Source: an uncultured Christensenella sp.
GTDB lineage: Bacteria; Bacillota; Clostridia; Christensenellales; UBA3700
Length of the DNA: 39,182 nucleotides
Direction: 5' to 3'
Assembly (NCBI GenBank): GCA_910584035.1
Contig: CAJTZR010000005.1
Coordinates: 1-39,182, forward strand
Shown here: positions 24,779-33,114 of the stretch, in pieces
Layout: the number at the start of each line of letters is the position of its first letter
How positions within the stretch are numbered: the stretch's first letter is position 1
Program-made: the position numbers and the translations under genes
The notes under the pieces: model-generated
The model's database searches: none
Seen by the model: the letters and a program-made list of their open reading frames with translations, nothing else
Told to the model about the DNA's origin: nothing

Positions 24779-25801
24779 TTATAATTTTGATATAAAAGCT
24801 AAAATCTCATTAATCAATTCGCTATTATCTATAGTTTTTAAAACTTTTCCATTTGCAAAGATAGCAGACTTATCTTTTCCGCCAGCAACGCCGAAATCAC
24901 AGCTTGATGCCTCACCAGGTCCATTAACTACACACCCCATAACAGCAATCTTAGCAGATTTTTTTAAGTTTTTTGTAGCCTCTACAACCATATTAGCAAG
25001 TCCAGCAACGTCAATATTTGTTCTTGCACAAGTAGGGCAACTAATAACCTCAACGTGTGGCTCGCCCAGTCCTAAACAATTTAAAATATCTTTTGCAACA
25101 ATCACCTCTTTATAAGGCTCGTCCGACAAACTAACTCTTATTGTGTCACCAATTCCGTCAAGCAATAAGCTACCAATACCAACAGCGGATTTGATTACAC
25201 CTCTTTCATAAACACCCGCTTCGGTAATACCCACGTGTAAAGGATAATCACAAGCTTTTGCAAGCAATCTATAAGCTTCAACGCTTGTCCTAACATCACT
25301 TGATTTTACAGAAATAATTGTATTGTAAAAATTGCATTTTTCAAGCAAAGCTACGTGACCTAAAGCACTTTTGCACATTGCCTCTGCAAGTGGCAAATTT
25401 TTATATTGCTTTTCTAGCGAACCGCCATTTACGCCAATACGGATAGGAACATTCCTCTCTTTTAAGTAGTCGGCAACATATTTAACTTTACTCTCATCAC
25501 CGATATTGCCGGGGTTGATACGTATTTTACTTGCACCACTATCACAAGATGCAATCGCTAAACGATAGTCAAAATGAATATCCGCAACTACTGGAATATG
25601 CACATTTTTTATAATCTCTTTAAGAGCGATACTACTTTCCTTATCGGGAACGGATAGCCTAACAATATCGCAACCATATTCCTCTAGTTTCAAAATTTGT
25701 TTTATGCTTCCCTCAATATCCGTAGTTTTTGTATTACACATTGATTGAATAGCAATCTTCTCGCCGTCACCAATAGTAACATTACCAATTTGTACTTTCA
25801 T
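24779..25801 (-). CDS. ispG: 4-hydroxy-3-methylbut-2-enyl diphosphate synthase
   Basis: Iron-sulfur enzyme of the MEP isoprenoid pathway, converting MEcPP to HMBPP. The start is the ATG at 25801, with GGGGTG just upstream; a GTG at 25807 overlaps that site. 340 residues, short single-domain bacterial form. TIM barrel with GNVTIGDGEKIAIQSMCNT, KIRINPGNIG, IGVNGGSLE and GITEAG; [4Fe-4S] ligands in ISCPTCARTNID and MGCVVNGPGEA. With dxr and uppS nearby, three isoprenoid genes share the neighbourhood. Confidence 0.96.
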   Translation of the reverse strand: MKVQIGNVTIGDGEKIAIQSMCNTKTTDIEGSIKQILKLEEYGCDIVRLSVPDKESSIALKEIIKNVHIPVVADIHFDYRLAIASCDSGASKIRINPGNIGDESKVKYVADYLKERNVPIRIGVNGGSLEKQYKNLPLAEAMCKSALGHVALLEKCNFYNTIISVKSSDVRTSVEAYRLLAKACDYPLHVGITEAGVYERGVIKSAVGIGSLLLDGIGDTIRVSLSDEPYKEVIVAKDILNCLGLGEPHVEVISCPTCARTNIDVAGLANMVVEATKNLKKSAKIAVMGCVVNGPGEASSCDFGVAGGKDKSAIFANGKVLKTIDNSELINEILAFISKL

Positions 25802-26186
25802 ATTCACCCCATAAAATAAATTATTTATGCAATATAAATTAGTTCATATAATTTAAAATTAAAAATAAAATCAACTAACAAAATACCATCTATATATATA
25901 ATAAATATATAAATTATCTAATTAAATAAAATAGCGTTTATATAATAATATATTAATTACTTATTTAAATAAAATACCATAATCAATATATAATATAACC
26001 TTTATCAATAGTTAGGATATTTCTTTTAACAAAATCAATACAATATTAATATTTAATTTCGGTCGTAAAACTTAAAGCCACATTTCAACTTATATTTTAT
26101 AATGTATAATCAATGTATAATTAAATAATCATTAATATAATATTATAATTTTATCAAATCAATATTTATCAAACAAAATTATATTT
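25802..26186. other. AT-rich gap between rseP and ispG
   Basis: No gene. A weak tandem pattern of AAATAAAATA(C/G)C recurs at 25876, 25923 and 25966 (47 and 43 bp). The remaining sequence is extremely AT-rich with TATAAT-like runs, so promoter calls are not reliable here. Confidence 0.4.
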
Positions 26187-27284
26187 TCAACTTACAAAAT
26201 GCACTACGTCTAGTATAATTGCAAGTGCAAACAAACAAATCAAACCTATGGTATGGATAATATTTTCCACTTTTCTATTGAGTGGCTTACCTCTTACCCA
26301 TTCAATAGTTGTAAATACTACGTGGGCTCCGTCCAAAGCTGGTATTGGTAGCAAATTCATAATTGCGATATTAGCAGACAATGCACACACTGCAAACAAT
26401 ACACCTCTAAAGCCAATTTGAGATACCATTGCAATTTGCTGTATTGCAGTAACCGTACCGCCCATTGCCTCACCTACTCCCAAAGCACCAGTTATGACTG
26501 CACCAATTGAAGTAAATATTGTACCAAACAATTTAAAGATAAATACAAACGACCTACCTAGTGACTCAATAAAACCAAACCTATATTCCTCATAGGTAAT
26601 GGATATACCAAGACCTCGGCTTTCAACAACTTGATTTTCCGCATTAGTTGAAAGGTAGTCACCAATGTAAATAACAATATCCTGTTTTTCACCATCACGA
26701 ATAATGGTTACATTCATTTTATCACTATGTTTTTGTATTCTGTTAGCCAAATCATTAGGCACAGCAGTGGAATATAAACTTTTTCCGTCAACGGCAATAA
26801 TCAAATCGCCCTCTTGCAAGTTTTGCTCAATTCCGTTTTCAAACTGATAAGTCATAAGCACTTTTGGCATCATATCACCATATGCCATAAAGAATATTGT
26901 ACAAAGCACAACAGCAGACAAAAGATTAAAACCCGCACCCGCAATAAAAACAAGAATTCTTTTCCAAGGCTTATGATAATTAAAGTTATCTTTAGTCAAA
27001 GGTTTATCTTCCTCGTCATTCTCGCCGTGGAATCCGCAAAAACCACCTAACGGCAAACATCTAAGAGAAAAAACTACACCCGACTTTTTACTTGTATATT
27101 TATAAATTGCGGGACCAAAACCGACAGCGAACTCGTCCACTTTAAAACCAAGTAATCTGCCCACTACATAGTGACCAAACTCGTGAACTACAATCATAAA
27201 CATAAGGCAAAGTAAAGCTACGGCAATAAAGCCAACCCATTTCATTACTCCACCAAAAGTCACTGCTGACAAAATCAATCCCAT
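26187..27284 (-). CDS. rseP: RIP metalloprotease RseP/RasP (site-2 protease)
   Basis: Intramembrane zinc protease that cleaves anti-sigma factors and signal-peptide remnants. 365 residues. First helix includes the zinc motif HEFGH (about residue 34-38); next VGFGPAIYKY and LRCLPLGGFCGF; a second helix near 105-128; one PDZ domain (about 145-215, EGDLIIAVDGKSLYS); the third catalytic motif MNLLPIPALDGAH near 310; and a final helix. Start chosen at 27284 with AGGTG upstream; the ATG for MKWVGF 13 codons later is an alternative but its GGAG is too close. 10 nt after dxr, the usual dxr-rseP pair. Confidence 0.95.
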   Translation of the reverse strand: MGLILSAVTFGGVMKWVGFIAVALLCLMFMIVVHEFGHYVVGRLLGFKVDEFAVGFGPAIYKYTSKKSGVVFSLRCLPLGGFCGFHGENDEEDKPLTKDNFNYHKPWKRILVFIAGAGFNLLSAVVLCTIFFMAYGDMMPKVLMTYQFENGIEQNLQEGDLIIAVDGKSLYSTAVPNDLANRIQKHSDKMNVTIIRDGEKQDIVIYIGDYLSTNAENQVVESRGLGISITYEEYRFGFIESLGRSFVFIFKLFGTIFTSIGAVITGALGVGEAMGGTVTAIQQIAMVSQIGFRGVLFAVCALSANIAIMNLLPIPALDGAHVVFTTIEWVRGKPLNRKVENIIHTIGLICLFALAIILDVVHFVS

Positions 27285-27294
27285 ACAACACCTA

Positions 27295-28425
27295 TTACCA
27301 TTTAATCAATTGTTTTGCAACCTCTCGTGCCATTTTATCCGCTTGAATAATATTATCCAAAGTTATTTCGCTACAACTTTCGCCTTTGCTTACAACTTTA
27401 CTGATAATATCACTAATATCATAAAAACCTATTTTGTTTTTTAAAAAAGCGTCAACTGCTATTTCATTTGCACCATTCATTAAAGTTGGATACAAACCAC
27501 CAAGCTTTGCACATTCCTTTGCTATACCAAGGCAAGGAAAAACATTCATATCTGGCTTTTCAAAAGTAAGCTGAGCTACCTCTGCCAAATCAAGTTCTGG
27601 CAATTTAGTACCGATTTTTGATGGATAAGACAATGCAAGTTGTATTGGCAACCTCATATCTGGATAAGACATTTCGGCTATAACGCTATTATCATTATAT
27701 GTAACCAAACTATGAATAATACTTTGTTTATGAATTACCACCTCAATTTTTTCAACTGGGATATTAAACAAATGCTTTGCCTCAATAATCTCAAGACCTT
27801 TATTCATAAGAGTGCTACTATCTATAGTAACTTTTGCACCCATATTCCAAGTTGGGTGTTTTAGTGCGTCTTTTGCAGTAACCTTTAATAATTCCTCTTT
27901 GCCACGACCTCTAAAAGCACCACCACTAGCTGTCAAAATTAAACCTTTTATATCTTTTGCTCTACCATACTCACTACATTGCCATATAGCACTATGTTCG
28001 GAATCAACTGGAAAAATATTTACTCCCTTTTGCTTTGCAAGTGGCATAACTATATCACCACCAGTAACCAAAGTTTCCTTATTTGCAAGTGCAATATCTT
28101 TTCCGTTATTTATTGCTGTAATTGTAGGTATTAGTCCACTAATTCCAACCATCGCAGTAACAACTATTTGACCTTGTGGAATACTAACTAATTCCTCACT
28201 AGACCCCAACATTTTACTGCCACAAAGCTCACATTTGCTACGAGCAACTTTATCGTGAACATAAACATATTTAGGTTTAAACTCTGCAATTTGCTTGTTA
28301 AACAACTCTACATTGCTGTTGCAAGACATTCCCACAACACAAAACATTTGTGGATACTCTCTTACAATATCCAAAGTTTGTTTACCAATTGAACCAGTAG
28401 AACCTAATATAATTATCTCTTTCAT
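27295..28425 (-). CDS. dxr: 1-deoxy-D-xylulose 5-phosphate reductoisomerase
   Basis: NADPH-dependent second step of the MEP pathway. 376 residues, usual length. NADPH motif ILGSTGSIG at the start; ALANKETLVTGG; metal and substrate motifs PVDSEHSAIWQC and TASGGAFRGR; NMGAKVTIDSSTLMNKGLE; HKQSIIHSLV. GAGG five bases before the ATG. Followed by rseP after 10 nt and separated from cdsA by a 291-nt repeat-filled gap. Confidence 0.97.
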   Translation of the reverse strand: MKEIIILGSTGSIGKQTLDIVREYPQMFCVVGMSCNSNVELFNKQIAEFKPKYVYVHDKVARSKCELCGSKMLGSSEELVSIPQGQIVVTAMVGISGLIPTITAINNGKDIALANKETLVTGGDIVMPLAKQKGVNIFPVDSEHSAIWQCSEYGRAKDIKGLILTASGGAFRGRGKEELLKVTAKDALKHPTWNMGAKVTIDSSTLMNKGLEIIEAKHLFNIPVEKIEVVIHKQSIIHSLVTYNDNSVIAEMSYPDMRLPIQLALSYPSKIGTKLPELDLAEVAQLTFEKPDMNVFPCLGIAKECAKLGGLYPTLMNGANEIAVDAFLKNKIGFYDISDIISKVVSKGESCSEITLDNIIQADKMAREVAKQLIKW

Positions 28426-28449
28426 ATTACCTCTTTAACTAACTGCACA

Positions 28450-28640
28450 TTAACAAATTGTTTAAATAGCATTTAAACAACCGCTTTACCATTTACTAAT
28501 TATTTAAAAAGCAACTAACAAGCAACAACTTTACCGCTACCAAATTGCTTAAAACAACATCTTAATAAAACAGCTTTGCCATTAACCAACTATTTTTTAT
28601 ATGACGTATTACTCTTTATCCACAACCAACTAATTGCATT
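28450..28640. repeat. Degenerate ~45-bp tandem repeat, dxr-cdsA gap
   Basis: Four to five units: AAATTGTTTAAA-like starts at 28455, 28497, 28542 and 28588 (periods 42, 45, 46). Unit pattern: AAATTGCTTAAA, then ACAACCGCTTTACC. The CGCTTTACC/CTTTAACC block recalls the repeats at 15949-16160 and 24500-24700. No gene in the gap. Confidence 0.6.
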
Positions 28641-28716
28641 GCTTTCAATTTGCATATTTTCAATACAAATGACAATTTAGTGCCGATTTTCAAAGTATTT
28701 ATTTACTATTTTAACT

Positions 28717-29652
28717 TTAAATAAATCTTTCGCAAATTGCAAAAACAATATACATAACTGGAATTACCGCCAAAAAGCTATCTATTCTATCCATTACACC
28801 GCCGTGTCCTGGGAATATATTGCCATAATCTTTTATACCAATTTTACGTTTAATAATGCTTGCGGCTAAGTCGCCAAATTCAGCAATTACGCTACATATT
28901 GCACCCAATGGTAACATTACTGCCAAGTTTAGTGGAATATTGGATAAAATGTAATTTGCCTCACCATTATTCATATATGCAAACACGTTGAACTGACAGA
29001 AAAGCAAGTATACTGCAACCATACCAAGTATACCACCAAGCACACCGCCAACTGCACCGCTAATAGTCTTTTTAGGACTTACGTTAGGACATAGCTTTGG
29101 ACCTTTACAAGTTATACCTACAAAATATGCCATTGTATCTGTCATTACTACTACAGCAAATGTGCTAAATATGCTAATTAAACCCATTTGGCTATGATTC
29201 ATTATAACAAGTATACTCATAATAAGTATTGGATAAACAATATTGAATACAGTTGCACCAACATCGCTTATTGAATATTTTTTATGCTTAACAACCATTA
29301 TAATTAAACTAATTATTGTTGCCACTGCAAGTGTAATTACAAGCCCCAACTCTTTAAAAAAGTAAATCAAGGGGTAAATCATTACCATACTAAGTGCAAC
29401 TGGTATTAACATTGGTTGCAATTTATATTCAGAAACTTTATAGCCGTTCCCACCCTCATTTGCTGAATTTAAATCAACAACTACTTTAGTTACAGACTTT
29501 TTCCTTAAGCTTTTAAACATTTCATATCCGCCAACCAAGGCAAATATCATTATAATTATATCAGTAGCAATTAAGCTGTACATTCTAAGCCAAAATACGC
29601 ACGATAAGATAACTGCCAACAAACCGACTGCTGTTACTATCCTCTTTAGCAT
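28717..29652 (-). CDS. cdsA: Phosphatidate cytidylyltransferase
   Basis: Makes CDP-diacylglycerol, the branch point of phospholipid synthesis, in the cytoplasmic membrane. The start is the ATG at 29652 behind GGGAGG, one base after the uppS stop; an upstream GTG at 29679 is rejected. 311 residues with about eight membrane helices. The CDP-alcohol signature is complete near the C-terminus: KRKIGIKDYGNIFPGHGGV followed by MDRIDS; also the earlier VSPKKTISGAVGG. A polar loop of about 30 residues (about 55-85) after the second helix is longer than in many CdsA. uppS-cdsA-dxr-rseP is standard. Confidence 0.95.
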   Translation of the reverse strand: MLKRIVTAVGLLAVILSCVFWLRMYSLIATDIIIMIFALVGGYEMFKSLRKKSVTKVVVDLNSANEGGNGYKVSEYKLQPMLIPVALSMVMIYPLIYFFKELGLVITLAVATIISLIIMVVKHKKYSISDVGATVFNIVYPILIMSILVIMNHSQMGLISIFSTFAVVVMTDTMAYFVGITCKGPKLCPNVSPKKTISGAVGGVLGGILGMVAVYLLFCQFNVFAYMNNGEANYILSNIPLNLAVMLPLGAICSVIAEFGDLAASIIKRKIGIKDYGNIFPGHGGVMDRIDSFLAVIPVMYIVFAICERFI

Positions 29653-29653
29653 A

Positions 29654-30340
29654 TTACACCCTCCCAAAACGTCTGTCACGTTTATTATATTCTGTAATTA
29701 TTTCGTCAATAGTTTTCTCGTCCATATCTGGCCATAGTGTATCAATAAAGATAAATTCGGAATATGATAACTGCCATAACATAAAATTAGATAACCTTAC
29801 CTCACCGCTTGAACGCACCATAACATCTGGTTCGGGCAGTTCACTTGTATACAAATTTGCAGATATATTTTCCTTATTGACCTCAAGTCCTTTACTTAAA
29901 AGTTTATTTACCGCATAAACTATTTCGTCACGTCCGCCATAATTAATACCAAGGTTTACAACCATACCAGTATTACCCTCGCAAAGCTTCATATTTTCCA
30001 CCAAAGCATTTCGAACGCTATCTGGTAATTGGTTCAAATCACCCATAGTAGTGATAATAAAATTGCGTTTAGCGTACTTTGGTATTTCGCTTTTTGCAAA
30101 TTTTTCAAGCATACCAAACAAAGTATCAATTTCCTCTTGAGGGCGACTCCAGTTTTCCGTGCTGAAAGCATAAAAGGATACAACTTGCACTCCTCTATCG
30201 TAACAAGCCTCAACCACTTTACGCATACTACCAACACCCTCTCTGTGCCCTACACTGCGTGGTAAATGTCTTTTTTTTGCCCATCTGCCATTGCCGTCCA
30301 TAATAAAAGCAATGTGTTTTGGTATTTTCAATTCTTCCAT
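29654..30340 (-). CDS. uppS: Undecaprenyl diphosphate synthase
   Basis: Cis-prenyltransferase that makes the C55 lipid carrier for peptidoglycan. 228 residues, slightly short (usual 240-255). Motifs: HIAFIMDGNGRWAKKR with the catalytic Asp, GHREGVGSMRKVVEAC, SFYAFSTENWSRP, NLGINYGGRDEIV and VMVRSSGEVRLSNFMLWQ, then the C-terminal WPDM. The Thr of the common RTSGE motif is Ser. AGGG ribosome site. First gene of the uppS-cdsA group after the inserted DUF2130 unit. Confidence 0.96.
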   Translation of the reverse strand: MEELKIPKHIAFIMDGNGRWAKKRHLPRSVGHREGVGSMRKVVEACYDRGVQVVSFYAFSTENWSRPQEEIDTLFGMLEKFAKSEIPKYAKRNFIITTMGDLNQLPDSVRNALVENMKLCEGNTGMVVNLGINYGGRDEIVYAVNKLLSKGLEVNKENISANLYTSELPEPDVMVRSSGEVRLSNFMLWQLSYSEFIFIDTLWPDMDEKTIDEIITEYNKRDRRFGRV

Positions 30341-30805
30341 ATACCCTCTACCTAATTATATTAAAATATAAACTAAAATTATTAGCATTAAAATTAAATT
30401 TAATAAAGCCTAACTATATTAAAATTCAAAGCTAAATTATTATAATTAAAATAAAATTTAATAAACCATAATTAGATTACAATACAAACTTAGATTATAA
30501 GCCATAATATTATATTTAATAAAGCAAATTATTAATAATTTTATATGCAAACATCAAAATTAAAGTATTGTTTAATTATTAAACAGATTAAAATAGTCTA
30601 TACAATTCCCACAAATTTTACCATAATTCAAATTTAATCTTAATTAGTACATACTTAAACATTATAATTATACTACTTTTTACCAAAATAATCAAGAGGT
30701 TTTCTATTATATAATAAATAATAAAAGTTATCCCTCTCAAAATACAAAATAGATTAAACTTTTTAAAAAGTTAATTCCTACAAAACAATACTATATATTC
30801 TTCAT
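30341..30805. other. AT-rich upstream region of uppS
   Basis: No gene. Contains the 58-bp tandem repeat at about 30350-30525 and otherwise very AT-rich sequence. A promoter for uppS-cdsA must lie here because the DUF2130 terminator precedes it, but I cannot pick one box from the many AT-rich candidates. Confidence 0.5.
30350..30525. repeat. Three-copy 58-bp tandem repeat upstream of uppS
   Basis: TAATAAA(G/C) recurs at 30401, 30459 and 30517, exactly 58 bp apart, within units of the pattern ATTAAAATTCAAACTAAATTA, then TTTAATAAAGCC. Moderately diverged copies. Confidence 0.7.
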
Positions 30806-30847
30806 ATAACAAAATAATGGCTGAAAATTAAGCCATTATTTTGTTAT
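30806..30847 (-). terminator. Terminator of DUF2130 gene
   Basis: Perfect 17-bp stem (30806-30822 with 30831-30847; core ACAAAATAATGGCT/AGCCATTATTTTGT) with an 8-nt loop, about 90 bases after the gene's stop. Its AT-rich lower stem makes it usable on both strands. Confidence 0.75.
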
Positions 30848-30933
30848 TTCACTTTTTGTTTACTTGTATTATTTGAACAATATATGCCTTATTTAATTAT
30901 TGTACATAACTCTAGTTAATATTTATCACAAAG

Positions 30934-32442
30934 TTATTGACTTGAATTGGTATCTTCCATTCCATTTAATTCTTCAAACTTTGCACGCATAGTTGGATTA
31001 TTTTTTGTTAATTTTTTTATTGACAAATCTTCAGCCTTATCATTTGCAAGTCTTAATTGCCTTTCAGAGCCAATTAAATATTCTTTAACTTTATTAAGTT
31101 TATCGATTGTATTATCAATTTCAGTTATTGCTGAATTGAATTTACTGCTTGCAATTCGATAATTTTTCCCAAATTTTTCTTTAAAATCATTCATTTCATT
31201 TTCAAAATTTGCAATATCAATGTTTTGACTACGCTCAATATTTAATTGCCTTTTATATTGCAGTGCTTTCATAGATGCATTTCTTAATAGTGTAATAATA
31301 GGAATAAAAAATTGTGGTCTAATTACAAACATTTTTTCATACATATGTGAAACATCAACAATACCACTATTATAATATTCATTATCCATTTCAAGCATAG
31401 AAACAAGAACAGCATATTCACAATGTTTATTATTTCTATCTTTGTTTAACTTTTCTAAATGGTCAATGTTTTTCTTTTTGTTTATGGACACATCGGCCTC
31501 ATTTTTCATATCAAACATTATTGATATTATTTCAGTGCCAGTTTCGTCAAATTCTCTATAAATGTAATCACCTTTACTATTTTCAACAGCTAAATTATCT
31601 TTATTAAATTGTGCATTTTGAAATCCAAGCGACCTTAATTTATTAAATTCTATCTCGCAATGTTGTTCTAAAGATTCTCCAAGCAATTTAACTGATTGCT
31701 TAAGTTTAAAATCCTTATATTGAGCAATTTCCTCATCTTTCATTCTTAGTTGTTCTTTATGCTCTTGTTTCTTGCTTTCCAATTGACCTTGAATAACAAT
31801 GATTTTTTCATTCATTTCATTAATTTTTCTGTCATTTTCGGTTTCTTTTTCCTTAATAGCAAGTTTTTTTTCATTTTCTTTATTTTCCAAATCTTTCTTA
31901 AGCAACTCTATTTTTGATGTAGATTGAGCAATATCTTGTGCAAATTTATTTTTCAACTCAACAATTTCCCTTTCTTTGTCCGCTACAGCATTATTAACCG
32001 CAACTTGTTTATTATTTTCTAGTAAAGCTATTTGCGAATTAAGTTTTTCTAGCTCAACATTTTTATTTGCCAATTGATTTTTGTAATTATCCTCTAAATT
32101 TCTTTTACTTTCTAATAACTGTTTATCTTTTTCTGCAAGTTCAATTGCTTTTTCTTGCGTAATTTTATCAATAGCACTTTTTTTATTTTGCTTTTCTAAA
32201 TTTAATTCTGACTCCAATTGTTTTATAAGACTATCTTTGTTTGAAAGCTGTTTGTCATATTCATTTTTTAATTTAAGTTCAGCTTTTTCAATATCACTCT
32301 CTTTTTCAATTTTAAACTGCTTTTCTTTCTCTATAACTTGTTTTTGAAACTCAATATCTCTTACTTGATTTACAATCGCTATGTAATTTGATTCATCAAT
32401 CTTAAAAACTTCACCACAATTAGGGCATTTAATTTCACTCAT
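30934..32442 (-). CDS. DUF2130-type coiled-coil protein, possible PD-(D/E)XK nuclease fold
   Basis: 502 residues. N-terminal zinc-ribbon half KCPNCGEVFKI (one CxxC pair), then a long Lys/Glu-rich coiled coil (about 25-245). The globular C-terminal part (about 250-480) carries GTEIISIMFDMKN, KKNIDHLEKLNKDRNNKHCEYAVLVSML and KMFVIRPQFFIPIITLLRNA, which I recognise as the DUF2130 pattern. The D-x-K in FDMKN with the following LxxD helix looks like a restriction-endonuclease core, an inference. It interrupts the usual frr-uppS adjacency and has its own promoter and terminator, so it is probably an inserted gene. Weak ribosome site (GAG 8 nt before ATG). Function unknown. Confidence 0.75.
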   Translation of the reverse strand: MSEIKCPNCGEVFKIDESNYIAIVNQVRDIEFQKQVIEKEKQFKIEKESDIEKAELKLKNEYDKQLSNKDSLIKQLESELNLEKQNKKSAIDKITQEKAIELAEKDKQLLESKRNLEDNYKNQLANKNVELEKLNSQIALLENNKQVAVNNAVADKEREIVELKNKFAQDIAQSTSKIELLKKDLENKENEKKLAIKEKETENDRKINEMNEKIIVIQGQLESKKQEHKEQLRMKDEEIAQYKDFKLKQSVKLLGESLEQHCEIEFNKLRSLGFQNAQFNKDNLAVENSKGDYIYREFDETGTEIISIMFDMKNEADVSINKKKNIDHLEKLNKDRNNKHCEYAVLVSMLEMDNEYYNSGIVDVSHMYEKMFVIRPQFFIPIITLLRNASMKALQYKRQLNIERSQNIDIANFENEMNDFKEKFGKNYRIASSKFNSAITEIDNTIDKLNKVKEYLIGSERQLRLANDKAEDLSIKKLTKNNPTMRAKFEELNGMEDTNSSQ

Positions 32443-32516
32443 ATAATTTTCTCATTACTTTTTATTATTTTTGCTTTTGTTAATATAAACTAAAAATTTA
32501 TACAATATTGAATACT

Positions 32517-32545
32517 TTTATAACTAATTTACAAAATATTATCAA
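32517..32545 (-). promoter_or_regulatory. Probable promoter of DUF2130 gene
   Basis: Minus strand TTGATA (32540-32545), 17-bp spacer, TATAAA (32517-32522). Predicted start about 32510, leader about 68 nt. Confidence 0.45.
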
Positions 32546-32601
32546 TCTATTTATCAAAAAAACTTAATCACCCCCTCCTATAGTACAAGTTTAAATTTTG
32601 T

Positions 32602-32639
32602 AAATCTGTCAAAAAAGGTATACTTTTTTTGACAGATTT
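32602..32639. promoter_or_regulatory. Long palindrome 1, operator- or terminator-like
   Basis: A 38-bp palindrome with one G/A exception, centred on GTATAC: left arm AAATCTGTCAAAAAAGGTA, right arm its near-perfect complement. Shares its inner GTCAAAAAA(A/G)GTATAC half with palindrome 2. It ends 4 bp before a perfect plus-strand promoter. Confidence 0.85.
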
Positions 32640-32643
32640 TTGC

Positions 32644-32672
32644 TTGACAAATTTGTGTAAATTTTGTATAAT
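32644..32672 (+). promoter_or_regulatory. Perfect consensus sigma-A promoter, no gene behind it
   Basis: TTGACA (32644-32649), 17-bp spacer, TATAAT (32667-32672) on the plus strand. Predicted start about 32679. All genes around are on the minus strand; no plus-strand coding frame follows. Confidence 0.75.
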
Positions 32673-32678
32673 AAAAAT

Positions 32679-32777
32679 GTAAATTTGTTAAATTTTGGTA
32701 ATTTTTAAAACAACAATTTATACTCAGTTTAAAAATTTAAAAGTGTCAAAAAAAGTATACTTTTTTTGACACTTTTT
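32679..32777 (+). ncRNA. Candidate ~100-nt small RNA between twin palindromes
   Basis: Predicted transcript from the perfect promoter, ending in palindrome 2, which forms a 17-19 bp hairpin followed by TTTTT (32773-32777). The interior is AT-rich with no obvious structure or start codon with a ribosome site. Inferred only from promoter plus terminator-like hairpin. Confidence 0.25.
32739..32776. promoter_or_regulatory. Long palindrome 2, perfect 38 bp
   Basis: Left arm AAAAGTGTCAAAAAAAGTA and its exact complement, centred at 32757/32758. Centre-to-centre distance to palindrome 1 is 137 bp. May be a repressor site, a bidirectional terminator, or an inverted end of a small mobile element. Confidence 0.85.
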
Positions 32778-33114
32778 ACACTGTTTGTGTAAAATTCTAT
32801 TAAATAATAATTTAATTATAAAAAATAAATATTAGTTTTGAGTATTGACTTTGAATATTTGGTATTATAAGAATAGTGACCTATGTAAAGTTAATGACCT
32901 AAATTTTAATATACAACGATTAATAACTTGCTTTGTTCATTTTTTATTCAAACAATATATCTAACATTAAAACACATTAACAATTTAGTAAAAAAAACAA
33001 CTGGGGATATGTTAATATTCCCAGTTTGTATTTTAACATTTTTATTTTGTTGTTTAGTTAGAATTTTTAATATAATCTTTTATATTGCAATGATAACAAA
33101 TTTTAATACGCAAC
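32778..33114. other. AT-rich gap upstream of twin palindromes
   Basis: No gene I can support. A frame on the plus strand (32928-33263) is Phe/Leu-rich, lacks a ribosome site and overlaps the small minus-strand gene. Confidence 0.4.

Noticed and set aside
25870..26160. Apparent promoters and repeats in the rseP-ispG gap
   Set aside because: Sequence is nearly all A and T, so TATAAT-like boxes and 43-47 bp spacing are weak evidence; kept only as a low-confidence gap note.
32556..32583. Strong ribosome-site-like AGGAGGGGGTG on the minus strand
   Set aside because: Followed only by a five-codon frame (GTG ATT AAG TTT TTT stop) and upstream of the DUF2130 promoter; no gene to serve.
32602..32776. 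Insertion sequence ends
   Set aside because: No transposase, no target-site duplication seen; each palindrome is a self-contained inverted repeat rather than one half of a pair.
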